Assembly (NCBI RefSeq): GCF_001436375.1
Contig: NZ_AZGA01000057.1
Coordinates: 191,155-255,154 of the forward strand
Source: Agrilactobacillus composti DSM 18527 = JCM 14202
GTDB lineage: Bacteria; Bacillota; Bacilli; Lactobacillales; Lactobacillaceae
Length of the DNA: 64,000 nucleotides
Direction of reading: 5' to 3'
Below are positions 16,388-25,873 of this stretch, in pieces. The position numbers were made by a program, and so were the translations under genes. The first letter of the stretch is position 1. The number at the start of each line of letters is the position of its first letter. Below the pieces are notes generated by a model. That model was not told the origin of the DNA. It was given only the letters and a program-made list of their open reading frames with translations, and ran no database searches.

Positions 16388-17779
16388 ATGACCTATCACA
16401 AGAAAAATTGGCAGCCGGATAAAAAAATCCAACTGCCAATCTATAAACAAATCAGTCTTTACTTGAGTCAACAAATCCACAAAAACACTTGGCCCCTGGG
16501 TACACCCCTGCCCACTAAAACGGAGCTGGCTGACCAATTTAATGTGGACCCCACCACGGTACAACGGGCCCTGCAATACTTGCAGAGCACCGGTAGCATT
16601 GATGCAAAGGGCCGCAGTGCCAACACGAGCTGGGGCCCTTTAATTAGTGCAGCGCCCCAAAGTCTGGCCACGGGGTTCGTCAAAGCCCGCCAAGCTGATC
16701 CTAAACCTTTATTGCCCTTGAGCACCGGTGAATTGGGGGCCGATATTTTCCCTAGGGATTTGGTGCAAAAAGCGATTATCAATACCGCTCAAAACATCAC
16801 CACCATGAACTATCAAACCGGACCGGGCTTAGAAAGCCTGCGCACAGTCTTAGCGCAACGGTTGCAGCGCCAGGGCATGACCGTCACAGCTGACAATATC
16901 TTGATCACGTCTGGTTCCCTGCAGGCCATCCAACTGATCGTTAGTTTGCTTGAGCATAACGCCGTTATATACACCGCACCAGAGAGCTATCTGCGGTCTT
17001 TGGGGATTTTTAAAGCTCGCCACATTCAATTTAAAGAACTGCCCTTAGATGAAGCTGGTCTTGACTTTACCCAAATTCCCAACAGTCCTAAACAACAGTT
17101 ACTCTACACCATCCCCACCTTCAGCAATCCCCTGGGCAATGTGATGAGTGCCCAACGCCGTCAAGATTTAGTGGACTTTGCCCAACACTATAGCCTGCCA
17201 GTCATTGAAGATAGCGCCTATGAAGATATTTGGTTAGACCAACAGCCGCCAAAACCATTGCAAGCTTATGACCAAAACGGCAACGTCTTATACCTGGGCT
17301 CGATTTCTAAAACCCTGGCACCGGGTATGCGCTTAGGCTGGGTCGTGGGGGATGCCGGTATCATTGCTCGACTCACAGCCATCAAACAACAAACCGACTA
17401 TGGTGCCAGCGCTTTATCCCAGCATATCTTAACAGCCATTTTAAGTGACCCGGACTATGACCGTTACCTGGTAGCCATGCGGGCACAGTTAAAAGAACGT
17501 TGTGACTTGGCCATGGCGGTCTTAAAACAAGAACTGGGCCAGATTGCCACTTGGAATCAACCAAAGGGGGGTTTTTACGTTTGGCTCACCTTCCCGGACA
17601 CCATTAATATGCCGCAACTATTGGCCGAAGCCAAGGCCCATCAGCTAAAAGTAAACCCTGGTAAAATCTATGGGCCCCACGGTGATCAAAGCATACGTCT
17701 GTCTTATTCTTATTTGACCCCCGCTAAATTTGCCCAGGGCATTCATGAACTGGCCATTTGCGTCAAAAAGCAACTTTAA
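16388..17779 (+). CDS. MocR/PdxR-type regulator: GntR HTH fused to aminotransferase
   Basis: A 463-residue protein. The N-terminal GntR winged helix (LPIYKQISLYLSQQI, then LPTKTELADQFNVDPTTVQRAL) is fused to a fold-type I aminotransferase-like domain. The PLP-lysine region reads YLGSISKTLAPGMRLGW, with Lys in SKT, and IPTFSNPLG is the conserved substrate-side loop. MocR proteins use PLP as effector and control vitamin B6, GABA, taurine or D-amino acid genes. The target cannot be fixed here; the flanking aldo/keto reductase and the pyridoxine-kinase-like gene 2.4 kb away are candidates. GAAGGGAGTTCCAGCGCC precedes ATG 16388. Confidence 0.88.
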   Translation: MTYHKKNWQPDKKIQLPIYKQISLYLSQQIHKNTWPLGTPLPTKTELADQFNVDPTTVQRALQYLQSTGSIDAKGRSANTSWGPLISAAPQSLATGFVKARQADPKPLLPLSTGELGADIFPRDLVQKAIINTAQNITTMNYQTGPGLESLRTVLAQRLQRQGMTVTADNILITSGSLQAIQLIVSLLEHNAVIYTAPESYLRSLGIFKARHIQFKELPLDEAGLDFTQIPNSPKQQLLYTIPTFSNPLGNVMSAQRRQDLVDFAQHYSLPVIEDSAYEDIWLDQQPPKPLQAYDQNGNVLYLGSISKTLAPGMRLGWVVGDAGIIARLTAIKQQTDYGASALSQHILTAILSDPDYDRYLVAMRAQLKERCDLAMAVLKQELGQIATWNQPKGGFYVWLTFPDTINMPQLLAEAKAHQLKVNPGKIYGPHGDQSIRLSYSYLTPAKFAQGIHELAICVKKQL

Positions 17780-17860
17780 ACCAAGGCTTATTCAAGCTTT
17801 TTTCATAAAATCTGCGTACAATGTAGGTGTTATCAAAATAATATATGAGGAGTTGTCGTT

Positions 17861-18727
17861 ATGGCTGAAATTAATGCGAATCATGCAGGCACGTTATCAA
17901 TTGGTGGTAAAACTTTCAATCGGTTGGGCTATGGCACTATGCAGCTACCTGGCAAGGGTATTTGGGGGCCATCCCCAGACCCAGATAATGCCGTCAAGGT
18001 CTTGCAAGAAGCCGTGGACTTAGGTATCAACTTCATCGATACAGCCGATTCCTATGGCCCCTTCACGTCTAATTTATTGATGCATCAAGCGTTTGGTGAT
18101 TATTCTGGCAAATATAACGACCTATTCATCTCCACCAAAGTGGGCTTGACCCGCCAAGGCCCAGACATTTGGACGCCAGTGGGCCGACCCGCTTACTTAC
18201 GGCAACAAGTCGAGCTAAACTTGCGCAGTTTAGGGGTGGATTCGATTGACCTCTTATTCTTACACCGCATCGATCCCGCAATTCCATTAGCTGATCAATT
18301 GGGTGAATTGAAACAATTACAATCCGAAGGCAAAGTCCAACATATTGGTGTCAGCCAAGTGACGGTGGAAGAACTGCAAGCCGCTGAAAAAATCGTCCAT
18401 ATCGATGCCGTTCAGAACCGTTATAACGTGACAGACCGGGCTGACGAAATCGTCTTAGACTACGCCGAAGCCCACAACATCATCTTCGTCCCTTGGTTCC
18501 CACTGGCAACTGGCAAATTGGCAGCCCCAGGTAGTGTCTTAGCTAAAATCGCTGAGAAATACCAGGCTCAACCGGCTCAAATTGCTTTAGCTTGGCTATT
18601 ACAACGCTCCAAGATTATCTTACCAATCCCCGGCACCTCGAATTTAGAACATCTCAAAGAAAACGTCGCCGCTGCGAATATTGAATTAAGCACCTCCGAT
18701 TTTGATGCTATTAGTAATCTGAAGTAA
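17861..18727 (+). CDS. Aldo/keto reductase
   Basis: A 288-residue TIM-barrel oxidoreductase, NADPH-dependent and cytosolic. Catalytic residues are visible in order: Asp and Tyr in NFIDTADSYGP, Lys in ISTKVGL and His in DLLFLHRID. The C-terminal cofactor loop is ILPIPGTSNLEHLKENV. The closest family is the AKR group that includes YdbC-type oxidoreductases and pyridoxal reductase. The substrate is unknown, although the MocR regulator upstream makes a link to B6 aldehydes conceivable. GAGGAGTTGTCGTT precedes ATG 17861 and a terminator follows directly. Confidence 0.88.
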   Translation: MAEINANHAGTLSIGGKTFNRLGYGTMQLPGKGIWGPSPDPDNAVKVLQEAVDLGINFIDTADSYGPFTSNLLMHQAFGDYSGKYNDLFISTKVGLTRQGPDIWTPVGRPAYLRQQVELNLRSLGVDSIDLLFLHRIDPAIPLADQLGELKQLQSEGKVQHIGVSQVTVEELQAAEKIVHIDAVQNRYNVTDRADEIVLDYAEAHNIIFVPWFPLATGKLAAPGSVLAKIAEKYQAQPAQIALAWLLQRSKIILPIPGTSNLEHLKENVAAANIELSTSDFDAISNLK

Positions 18728-18732
18728 CAGGT

Positions 18733-18780
18733 AAAAGCCTGAAATTCCTAGTTTTAGCTGGGGAATTTCAGGCTTTTTTT
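18733..18780 (+). terminator. Terminator of the aldo/keto reductase gene
   Basis: AAAAGCCTGAAATTCC pairs with GGAATTTCAGGCTTTTTTT. Confidence 0.92.
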
Positions 18781-18950
18781 GAATTAATCACAGCAAAAAA
18801 GCCAACCACACAGGTTAGCTTACCCAAAAGTCATTTCTAGACTACGCTTGAAGTCATTGGATTTGCCCCCAGTGGCTTCTTTTTACTTTATAAGTGATAG
18901 TACAGATTTAAAAGATACGCAATAATTAACGTTCTATATTTTAAAACAAC

Positions 18951-19398
18951 TTATCGCAAATATGCCGTGATTTTTGCGCGTAGAGTGTCATGTTGCCTTG
19001 GATCATAACGGTATGTTTCAGCCGTCCAATGATCCGGACTATATAGCCACACTGGCTTTTTTAACCGTGCTGGGTCTTCTGCTTGATATCTGGGAAAAAC
19101 ATGGGCATGTAAAAAATTGTCGGTATTCCCAAGAATGTCATAATTGATGCGCAAAGCTTGAGTAGCGGCCAGCACAGCATCCCCTAAAATACTCATATCC
19201 CGTAGAAAAACTGTTCGCTCGGTCAAGGGTAATTCGTTTAACGTGCTAACCTGTCTTTTGGGCAATAGTTACAGAATATCCGGGTAAAAACTGCACATCT
19301 CCAAAAACTGCAAAGCCACCGGGTAACTCTGCCATCACCATCGGATTAGTTCCCGCCAATGCCGCAGCAATTCTATCTTCATACCAAGCTTTAACCAT
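18951..19398 (-). pseudogene. HIT-family hydrolase, frameshifted
   Basis: Two frames together encode one HIT (histidine triad) protein of about 148 residues. The first, from ATG 19398 (AGGAGAATTTAA upstream), gives MVKAWYEDRIAAALAG and ends shortly after GDVQFLPGYSVTIAQKTG. The second continues PKRQVSTLNELPLTERT and holds the catalytic motif HAHVFPRY (18951-19265). Removing one base near 19266 restores GYSVT-LPKRQV, so a single-base insertion is the simplest cause. HIT proteins hydrolyse nucleoside 5'-phosphoramidates or dinucleotides. It is either a recent pseudogene or a sequencing error. Confidence 0.75.
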
Positions 19399-19418
19399 TT
19401 AAATTCTCCTATTCAAAC

Positions 19419-19457
19419 CAACGCCGCCAACAAGGGTCCCCTCATTGGCGGCGTTAT
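19419..19457 (-). terminator. Terminator of the UPF0316 gene
   Basis: AACGCCGCCAA and TTGGCGGCGTT pair 14 bp beyond the stop at 19471. Confidence 0.8.
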
Positions 19458-19470
19458 TTGTTTAATTTTA

Positions 19471-20034
19471 TTATTTCTTCCGTGCTTTACGACCCCGGGC
19501 GTGCTTGCTCCAAAAACCGCCGTTAAACCCGGTGGGGGTGATGGAAACCATGAACGCACTGGCGTTATAAGCTAGGACAGTTTCATAGACTAATTTTTCT
19601 TCTTTTCTAGGTACTAAGACTTCTAGGATTTCCCGGGTGCCATCCCGGCCTTCCCCGCTCATTTCAGTGACCCCATAGCCTTGGTCCCGTAATAAACGGG
19701 CCAGGGGACTGCGTTTGTCTTCATCGGGGGAATCTTCATGGGCACTGATGACTTGTACGATCACAAAGCCAATGGCCAGCCAGCGATCGATCATCATCCC
19801 CACAAAAATCCCACAACCAAAGCCCACTGCGTAAGCCATGAGGTAAAGCGGTTGATTGAGATTCTTTAAGACATAGTTCAGCCCTAGTGTATACAGGGTG
19901 ATTTCCACCATGCCAAATAGGGCTGCCGGTACCTGTAACCCCCGATTTTGCAGGAGTAGTCGCATCGTGTTCACGGTCAGATACAAAACGTTAATGCCAA
20001 AGACGAACAAAAGAAACGATAAATTGATGTGCAT
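19471..20034 (-). CDS. UPF0316 (DUF5698 + DUF2179) membrane protein, YebE-like
   Basis: A 187-residue protein. Three transmembrane helices fill residues about 1-95 with the family pattern NTMRLLLQNRG and VGFGCGIFVGMMID. The cytoplasmic DUF2179 domain follows (residues 95-170, including GYGVTEMSGEGRDGTREIL and VLVPRKEE). The C-terminus is strongly basic (KHARGRKARKK). The family resembles YitT-type proteins and has no defined activity; nucleotide or ligand sensing by DUF2179 has been suggested only by structure. Monocistronic. Confidence 0.85.
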   Translation of the reverse strand: MHINLSFLLFVFGINVLYLTVNTMRLLLQNRGLQVPAALFGMVEITLYTLGLNYVLKNLNQPLYLMAYAVGFGCGIFVGMMIDRWLAIGFVIVQVISAHEDSPDEDKRSPLARLLRDQGYGVTEMSGEGRDGTREILEVLVPRKEEKLVYETVLAYNASAFMVSITPTGFNGGFWSKHARGRKARKK

Positions 20035-20193
20035 AGGCTGCTCCCATCTTCTCTTTTAGAAATCAGTGATTGACCCCATTTTATCTAGCAGACCACATAA
20101 TTGCAATAACTGTCGGAAAATCCTTTCAAATGACCGCAAAAAATGAGACGATACTCATAGTACTCAAATAAAAATTTTTAGGAGGCTCCTCTT

Positions 20194-21009
20194 ATGGCTA
20201 ACTCTTTTCCCCAAGTAATGACAATCGCTGGTTCTGACTGTGACGGCAGTGCTGGGATGCAAGCTGACATGCACACATTTTTCGCCCGCAAGGCTTATGG
20301 CATCTCGGTCATGACCGCCGCAGTGGCTGGCAATTCCTATGGAATCCACGATGCCACCGCATTAAGCCCAGACTTCATTGACAGCCAATTCAAAGCCATT
20401 GCTGACGACTTCAAAGTGCTGGCCACCAAGACCGGTATGCTGACGGATAGCATCACCATTCAAACCGTGGCCAAGAATTATAAGCAATATGATTTTGGCC
20501 CCTTGGTATTAGACCCGGTGATCATTACCAAGCACGGAAACTTATTGCTAGAACAAGCAGCCTATGAGACCCTGCGCCAAGAACTGATTCCCCTGGCCAC
20601 GGTGATCACCCCTAACTTCTTTGAATTGGAAAAATTAGCCGACATGACCATCACCACTGATGCGGATATGCTGACGGCGGCGAAGAAATTACAAGCATTG
20701 GGGGCTAAAAATGTCGTAGCTAAAGGCGCCCACCACGAAGATACGAATTTAACCGAAGTCAAAGACCTATTGCTATTAGAAAACGGCGAAACGTTCTGGT
20801 TATCAGAACCCTATCATCCCACCCAACGGATCAATGGTACCGGCGACGCCCTGTCAGCCTGCATTACTGCGGAAATCGGCAAAGGGGCGGGCATTGAAGC
20901 GGCGGTGCGCATTGCTAAAACTTTAGTCAATCAAGCCATTGAACGGGAATTGGCAGTGGGCCATAAATTCGGTCCCATCAACATTTGGGCCCTGGAAACC
21001 ACGGATTAA
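20194..21009 (+). CDS. Pyridoxine/hydroxymethylpyrimidine kinase family (PdxK/ThiD)
   Basis: A 271-residue ribokinase-fold enzyme. The N-terminal substrate motif is TIAGSDCDGSAGMQADM, DPVI marks the middle, and NGTGDALSACIT holds the anion hole and catalytic Asp. The family phosphorylates pyridoxal/pyridoxine or HMP at the hydroxymethyl group, using ATP. SDCDGSAGMQAD is typical of lactobacillus PdxK-type proteins; ThiD usually has SDSSGGAGIQAD. I favour B6 salvage but cannot exclude thiamin. GGAGGCTCCTCTT precedes ATG 20194. It is separate from the opuC operon downstream. Confidence 0.85.
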   Translation: MANSFPQVMTIAGSDCDGSAGMQADMHTFFARKAYGISVMTAAVAGNSYGIHDATALSPDFIDSQFKAIADDFKVLATKTGMLTDSITIQTVAKNYKQYDFGPLVLDPVIITKHGNLLLEQAAYETLRQELIPLATVITPNFFELEKLADMTITTDADMLTAAKKLQALGAKNVVAKGAHHEDTNLTEVKDLLLLENGETFWLSEPYHPTQRINGTGDALSACITAEIGKGAGIEAAVRIAKTLVNQAIERELAVGHKFGPINIWALETTD

Positions 21010-21082
21010 TTTTTTTTGAGTGCCTTGGTTATGTTAAGATGAATATATTAGTAATAATATTTTTAACAATGGAGGACCTTAT

Positions 21083-22339
21083 ATGACAGAAGATAATCCA
21101 ATTTTAGTGTACAAGGATGTGGCTAAAATCTACAAGGGCGGCAACGTGGCTGTAGAGCACATCAACTTGACCATACACAAGGGCGATTTTGTTTGCCTGA
21201 TTGGCACATCTGGTTCCGGGAAAACCACGACCATGCGCATGATCAACCGCATGTTAGAACCAACTAGTGGGGAGATTTTGTTCAACGGTGAAGATATTCA
21301 TACGTCCGACCCCGTTACATTGCGGCGCCATATCGGCTATGTGATTCAAAATATCGGGCTCATGCCCCACATGACGATTTATGAAAATATTACCCTAGTC
21401 CCCAAGCTGTTAAAATGGCCTGATGACAAGCGCCGGGAAAAGGCTGAAGAACTGATCAAATTAGTGGAGCTTCCTAAGGAATTCCTAGACCGCTATCCTT
21501 CCGAATTATCCGGGGGCCAACAACAGCGAGTGGGGGTCATCCGTGCCCTTGCAGCCAACCAAGACTTGATCCTCATGGACGAACCCTTTGGCGCTTTGGA
21601 CCCCATCACTCGGGAAAGTCTGCAGGAATTAGTCAAGAATTTACAGGAAAAACTGGGTAAAACCGTGGTCTTCGTCACCCATGATATGGATGAAGCTTTG
21701 AAATTAGCCACGAAAATCGTGGTCATGGACGGGGGTCATATTATCCAAGACGCCTCTCCAGAAGAAATCTTGCGCCATCCGGCCAATCAATTCGTAGAAG
21801 AATTAATTGGGGCTGAGCGCTTGATCCAAGCCCGCGCAGACGTCACCACCGTTGACCAGATCATGCTGAAAAACCCCGTTTCCATCACACCGGGCCGCTC
21901 TTTGGGCGAAGCCATCCGCTTGATGCGCAAACGCCGGGTGGATACACTGTTGGTCACCGATGACGAGGGTTATTTAAAGGGCTTTATTGATGTTGAATCC
22001 TTAGATAACAATTACAGCCGGGCCACCAGTGTGTCGGATATTTTGAACACCAAGATTTTCTATGTGGCCAGTGATACCCTATTGCGGGACACCGTGGACC
22101 GGATCTTGAAGCGGGGCTTAAAATATGTGCCGGTGGTCGATAAAGCTGGCAAACTCCTGGGGATCGTTACCCGGGCCGCCTTAGTGGACATGGTCTACGA
22201 TACCATCTGGGGTGACAATGGTGATGGTGGCGATGATGACAACGACGATACCAGCCAACCCGCCACTGATGATGTGACCGGGGTTGCAGCGGGGCATAAT
22301 TTAGCCACCGATACGCCAACTGATCATAAGGAGGCGTAA
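21083..22339 (+). CDS. opuCA: Glycine betaine/carnitine/choline ABC transporter, ATPase subunit
   Basis: A 418-residue ATPase of the osmoprotectant importer OpuC. Walker [10 protein letters not shown] lies at 41-49, the signature is LSGGQQQRV, Walker B is [14 protein letters not shown] and the H-loop is VTHDMDEA. Two CBS domains (about 255-375) form the ionic-strength or c-di-AMP sensor typical of OpuCA. The C-terminal tail is strikingly acidic (a run of Asp and Gly near residues 377-395). It energises uptake of compatible solutes during osmotic stress. GGAGGACCTTAT precedes ATG 21083, and opuCB starts 2 bp after the stop. Confidence 0.93.
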   Translation: MTEDNPILVYKDVAKIYKGGNVAVEHINLTIHKGDFVCLIGTSGSGKTTTMRMINRMLEPTSGEILFNGEDIHTSDPVTLRRHIGYVIQNIGLMPHMTIYENITLVPKLLKWPDDKRREKAEELIKLVELPKEFLDRYPSELSGGQQQRVGVIRALAANQDLILMDEPFGALDPITRESLQELVKNLQEKLGKTVVFVTHDMDEALKLATKIVVMDGGHIIQDASPEEILRHPANQFVEELIGAERLIQARADVTTVDQIMLKNPVSITPGRSLGEAIRLMRKRRVDTLLVTDDEGYLKGFIDVESLDNNYSRATSVSDILNTKIFYVASDTLLRDTVDRILKRGLKYVPVVDKAGKLLGIVTRAALVDMVYDTIWGDNGDGGDDDNDDTSQPATDDVTGVAAGHNLATDTPTDHKEA

Positions 22340-22341
22340 TT

Positions 22342-22971
22342 ATGATTGATTTCTTAAACGCCCACGGCAGTGAGTTGGTCACGAAGACCTGGGAACAATT
22401 ATATATTTCTGCCATTGCTTTGTTATTGGGGATCGTGGTCGCTGTCCCACTGGGCATTATCTTGACCCGTTTTCCCAAAACCGCCAAAGTGGTGATCAGC
22501 ATTGCCAGTATGTTGCAAACGGTGCCATCTTTAGCCCTGTTGGCTTTGATGATTCCAATTTTTGGGATTGGGAAACTGCCGGCCGTCGTCGCTTTATTCA
22601 TCTACTCCTTATTGCCAATTCTTAGAAATACATATATTGGCATGGAGGATGTGGACCCGGTCTTAAAAGATAGTGCCAAGGGGATGGGCATGACCAATTT
22701 ACAGTCCATCACCCAAGTGGAAGTGCCCATGGCCATGCCGGTGATCATGGCGGGTATTCGTTTATCCGCCGTTTACGTCATCGCTTGGGCGACCTTAGCG
22801 TCTTACATTGGGGCTGGGGGCTTAGGGGATTTGATCTTCAGTGGGTTGAATCTCTTCCAACCTGATTTGATCATCGGCGGGACCATCCCCGTCACCTTAT
22901 TGGCTTTGTTGGTAGATTACTTGTTGGGCAAGCTGGAAAAACGGCTGACCCCAATTAACCAACGGTCATAG
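22342..22971 (+). CDS. opuCB: Osmoprotectant ABC transporter permease
   Basis: A 209-residue inner-membrane permease with five or six helices and the EAA-type loop [19 protein letters not shown], which docks to OpuCA. Helix composition ([24 protein letters not shown]) matches OpuCB/ProW-type permeases. AAGGAGGCGTAATT before ATG 22342 and a 2-bp gap to opuCA show translational coupling. It pairs with OpuCD to form the channel. Confidence 0.92.
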   Translation: MIDFLNAHGSELVTKTWEQLYISAIALLLGIVVAVPLGIILTRFPKTAKVVISIASMLQTVPSLALLALMIPIFGIGKLPAVVALFIYSLLPILRNTYIGMEDVDPVLKDSAKGMGMTNLQSITQVEVPMAMPVIMAGIRLSAVYVIAWATLASYIGAGGLGDLIFSGLNLFQPDLIIGGTIPVTLLALLVDYLLGKLEKRLTPINQRS

Positions 22972-22979
22972 GGGGTGTG

Positions 22980-23927
22980 ATGATGAGAAAATTGACGAAA
23001 AAATTAGTTTTAAAATTATCCCTATTGGCCAGTACCCTGGTGTTAGTCCTGGGGGGCTGTGGCTTTCCGGGGGTCAGCAGCAGCAGTGGCGACACGATTC
23101 GGATTGCGGCCCAAAGCTCCACAGAGTCGCAAATCATGGCCAATATGTTGGCTGAATTGATCAATCATGAACTAGGTTATAAAACTACCTTGGTGAATAA
23201 TCTGGGTTCCACCACCGTGGTCCATCAGGCCATGGTGCGCAACGACGCCGATATCTCCGCCACCCGTTATACCGGGACGGATTTGACCGCTACCTTGTTA
23301 CTGCCGGTCCAAAAAGATCCTAAGATCGCTAGTAAAATTGTTAAGCGGGAATTCAAATCCCGGTATCACCAAACTTGGTTCCCAAGTTATGGCTTTGCGG
23401 ATACTTACGCCTTCATGGTGACCCAAGCGACCGCTAAGAAAGATAAGCTCAATACTATTTCTGACTTAGGTAAAATTGCCCCTAACATGAATGCCGGGGT
23501 GGATGCGTCTTGGATGAATCGTAAGGGGGATGGCTATAAGGACTTCTCCCAAACGTATGGTTTTGATTTCAAACGGGTCTATCCTATGCAGATCGGCTTG
23601 GTCTACGATGCCGTGGAAGCTGGCAAGATGCAGGCAGTCTTGGGGTATTCCACCGATGGCCGGATTCAAAGTTATAATTTGAAAGTTTTAAAGGATAACA
23701 AACGCTTCTTCCCACCATATGACTGTTCCTTACTGGTGAACGACTCGGTCTTAAAGGCTCATCCTAAATTAGGACCACTGTTGCATCGCTTGGACGGTAA
23801 AATCGACGTGAAAACTATGCAAAAATTGAACTACAAAGTCGATGACCAGCTTTTGGAACCTTCAGTGGTGGCCCAGCAGTTCTTGAGTGCGCATAATTAT
23901 TTCAAAGGAAGTGATCAAGATGAGTAG
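22980..23927 (+). CDS. opuCC: Osmoprotectant-binding lipoprotein
   Basis: A 315-residue substrate-binding lipoprotein. The signal peptide ends in the lipobox LGGC, so the mature protein is anchored to the membrane through Cys. The binding domain starts DTIRIAAQSSTESQIMANML, and the LGSTTVVHQAMVRNDADIS stretch is typical of OpuCC/ProX-like quaternary-amine binders. GGGGGTGTGATG precedes the ATGs at 22977-22985; I use 22980. It overlaps opuCD by 8 bp. Confidence 0.9.
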   Translation: MMRKLTKKLVLKLSLLASTLVLVLGGCGFPGVSSSSGDTIRIAAQSSTESQIMANMLAELINHELGYKTTLVNNLGSTTVVHQAMVRNDADISATRYTGTDLTATLLLPVQKDPKIASKIVKREFKSRYHQTWFPSYGFADTYAFMVTQATAKKDKLNTISDLGKIAPNMNAGVDASWMNRKGDGYKDFSQTYGFDFKRVYPMQIGLVYDAVEAGKMQAVLGYSTDGRIQSYNLKVLKDNKRFFPPYDCSLLVNDSVLKAHPKLGPLLHRLDGKIDVKTMQKLNYKVDDQLLEPSVVAQQFLSAHNYFKGSDQDE

Positions 23928-24573
23928 TTTAAGCACATGGGCGCAATTTTGGTACTATTTAGACCACAACGGCTCTTATGTCTTGAGTCAGTTCACCCGA
24001 CATTTCTTAATTTCTATTTATGGCGTGCTCATTGCGGCCATTATTGGGATTCCTGTGGGCATTTTAATTGCCCGGCACAAGCATTTGAGTGATACCGTCA
24101 TTGGCCTGGCCAACGTGATTCAAACCGTGCCGTCTTTGGCCATGCTGTCCATTATCATGTTAGGGCTGGGCCTGGGGGTCAATACCGTTATTGTGACGGT
24201 GTTCTTGTATTCCCTCTTGCCAATCATCAAAAACACCTATACCGGGATGGAAAATGTGGATAAGGATATTCTGGATTCTGGGAAAGGCATGGGGATGACG
24301 CCCTTTCAGATTTTATATATGGTGGAGCTGCCCCTATCCTTGTCGGTGATTATGGCCGGGATTCGCAATGCTTTAGTGGTGGCCATTGGGATCACGGCCA
24401 TCGGTTCCTTCGTGGGTGCCGGTGGTCTGGGTGATATCATCATCCGGGGCACCAACGCCACCAACGGCGGGGCCATCATTCTAGCTGGGGCTTTACCCAC
24501 AGCTTTGATGGCCATCATTTCTGATTTAGTCCTAGGCTTTATCCAACGGCGCATGGAAGCTAAACGCGCTTGA
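23920..24573 (+). CDS. opuCD: Osmoprotectant ABC transporter permease
   Basis: A 217-residue permease, second of the pair, with the docking loop SGKGMGMTPFQILYMVELP and a C-terminal GGLGDIIIRGTNATNGG segment as in OpuCD. ATG 23920 is preceded by AAAGGAAGTGATCA; the longer frame from 23887 overlaps opuCC too far to be used. The operon order CA-CB-CC-CD is the standard one. A terminator follows 10 bp after the stop. Confidence 0.92.
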   Translation: MSSLSTWAQFWYYLDHNGSYVLSQFTRHFLISIYGVLIAAIIGIPVGILIARHKHLSDTVIGLANVIQTVPSLAMLSIIMLGLGLGVNTVIVTVFLYSLLPIIKNTYTGMENVDKDILDSGKGMGMTPFQILYMVELPLSLSVIMAGIRNALVVAIGITAIGSFVGAGGLGDIIIRGTNATNGGAIILAGALPTALMAIISDLVLGFIQRRMEAKRA

Positions 24574-24582
24574 TAAATACTC

Positions 24583-24635
24583 AAAAAGACCTGCTAGAAC
24601 TGGTATCAGCCAGTCTTGGCAGGTCTTTTTAAGTG
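24583..24635. terminator. Bidirectional terminator between opuC and the secreted/membrane cassette
   Basis: AAAAAGACCTGC and GCAGGTCTTTTT pair. It also covers the stop of the leftward gene at 24629. Confidence 0.9.
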
Positions 24636-25036
24636 CCGCTATTAATCCCAGGGGGTATCACGTCTACTTTGACGATGTTGTAGCAAGGTAATAAGAAATT
24701 TGAGTGCTTGGCGTCTAACTGAGCAGTTAACGTCACCATGGACTTTCGATAAGCCCCCACCACATAGAGTCCACCAGATCGCGTTGTGCCTTGCACATCT
24801 GGATATTCAATCAACTTATCCGTTCGATGCTGCACTAAATATTTTGTGACTAAGGGTTGCTGTGTCACTTTTTCGATGGCCTGCGCGTTGTGAGTTTTTA
24901 CAAATTGATTAAAATCATAACCAATCACATTACCCAGAAAAATACCGTAAGTCAAAAAGTGGATCATCAATATTGAAAAGGCGATTAGAATACCGCCAAC
25001 ACAGATACCAATGCCAAATTTGCTGCGTTTAGTCAT
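24629..25036 (-). CDS. Single-span membrane protein, family A paralogue 1
   Basis: A 135-residue protein: short basic N-terminus (MTKRSKFG), one transmembrane helix (about residues 9-35), then an extracytoplasmic domain of about 95 residues. It is one of three paralogues in the window (with 25958-26353 and 41782-42183). Shared features are a (D/S)xNxFxK/R motif after the helix, a YLVQHRT-like block, V(V/A)GAY/F.K and LD...N/TFLxP near the end. No known family recognised. It is the last gene of a leftward operon headed by the LytTR-box promoter at 27.1 kb. A role as immunity or partner protein for the secreted protein of the same cassette is inference from the repeated gene order. Confidence 0.65.
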   Translation of the reverse strand: MTKRSKFGIGICVGGILIAFSILMIHFLTYGIFLGNVIGYDFNQFVKTHNAQAIEKVTQQPLVTKYLVQHRTDKLIEYPDVQGTTRSGGLYVVGAYRKSMVTLTAQLDAKHSNFLLPCYNIVKVDVIPPGINSGT

Positions 25037-25047
25037 GCTATAACCTC

Positions 25048-25368
25048 TTAACGTTGTTTGAACTTCTCAAAATAATCCTCAGCCCAGCGGCCGTAGATGT
25101 AGCCGAAAACCACATAACTCAACAAACCCCAAAAAGATAGTGCTACAAACTTCCCGGATAAGTAGAAATAGTACAGTTCCCCTGCACTAAGGGGCATCCC
25201 ATAAATCAGATAAAACCAGCCAGAATATAATTTACGCACGTAGCCAGTACGCTGCCACTTTGCTTTTTTACTGTAACGTTTGTATAGAAATAAGCCTAAG
25301 AATCCAAAGCGCCGGCGCACGGGTTCAAAGCGTTGCTGCCAAACAAAATTATCTCGAACATCACGCAT
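25048..25368 (-). CDS. Small basic membrane protein of cassette 2
   Basis: A 106-residue protein, very basic in the first 50 residues (RRRFGFLGLFLYKRYSKKAKW), with two hydrophobic segments afterwards (WFYLIYGMPLSAGELYYF and FWGLLSYVVFGYIYG). GGGGTGATTGGC precedes ATG 25368; the GTG at 25377 overlaps that Shine-Dalgarno. It lies between the secreted protein and the family A protein of cassette 2; cassette 1 has no counterpart. Function unknown. Confidence 0.6.
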   Translation of the reverse strand: MRDVRDNFVWQQRFEPVRRRFGFLGLFLYKRYSKKAKWQRTGYVRKLYSGWFYLIYGMPLSAGELYYFYLSGKFVALSFWGLLSYVVFGYIYGRWAEDYFEKFKQR

Positions 25369-25405
25369 GCCAATCACCCCTATGTATTATGGTCAATGTT
25401 ATCCT

Positions 25406-25873
25406 TTAATTTTGAAACCAAGCGCATACGGGCATATCAGGTGTTATCTCAGCGTAATTTCGCGTCGGGTAAGGTACAACTTCGGACGTCATTGGTCCGT
25501 TTGCCACTGGACCGGGTTGTAACTCACTTCGCTGTTGCCCCACCCCATCCATTTTGCTGATAAATTGACTAAAATCCATGGTCTGATAACCAATTCTTGG
25601 CCCAGACATTGGTGACGTCACCATACCATTTGAGTGACTACCCATCAGCGTATGGATGACCAATGTGTCCCCTTGAATATAGGTGGAAACATTGGTGTTA
25701 GCTGCATCAATTTGTTTGATGGTGTTTAACGTGGTAGCACTCATATTTTTGATTGAATAGCGCGCCACCAGATCCACGGGTTGCCCTGCGGCATAGGCGA
25801 CTTTTGAGGAGCCTGCTAAAACCAACGCCAACAGCGCCATGGCAAACAGGCTCAGCAATCTCATCTTCTTCAT
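25406..25873 (-). CDS. Secreted protein, family B paralogue 2
   Basis: A 155-residue protein with a Sec signal peptide (MKKMRLLSLFAMALLALVLAG, probable cleavage at AYAAG). The mature N-terminus QPVDLVARYSIKNMSATTL is nearly the same as in its paralogue at 26363-27046. The middle is Gly/Ser/Met/Pro-rich and differs, and the extreme C-terminus (EITPDMPVCAWFQN) again matches the paralogue. So conserved ends flank a variable centre. One Cys is present, in the C-terminal motif. Start ATG 25873 with GAAAGAAG. Possible roles are a secreted toxin, effector or signal; none is proven. Confidence 0.65.
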   Translation of the reverse strand: MKKMRLLSLFAMALLALVLAGSSKVAYAAGQPVDLVARYSIKNMSATTLNTIKQIDAANTNVSTYIQGDTLVIHTLMGSHSNGMVTSPMSGPRIGYQTMDFSQFISKMDGVGQQRSELQPGPVANGPMTSEVVPYPTRNYAEITPDMPVCAWFQN

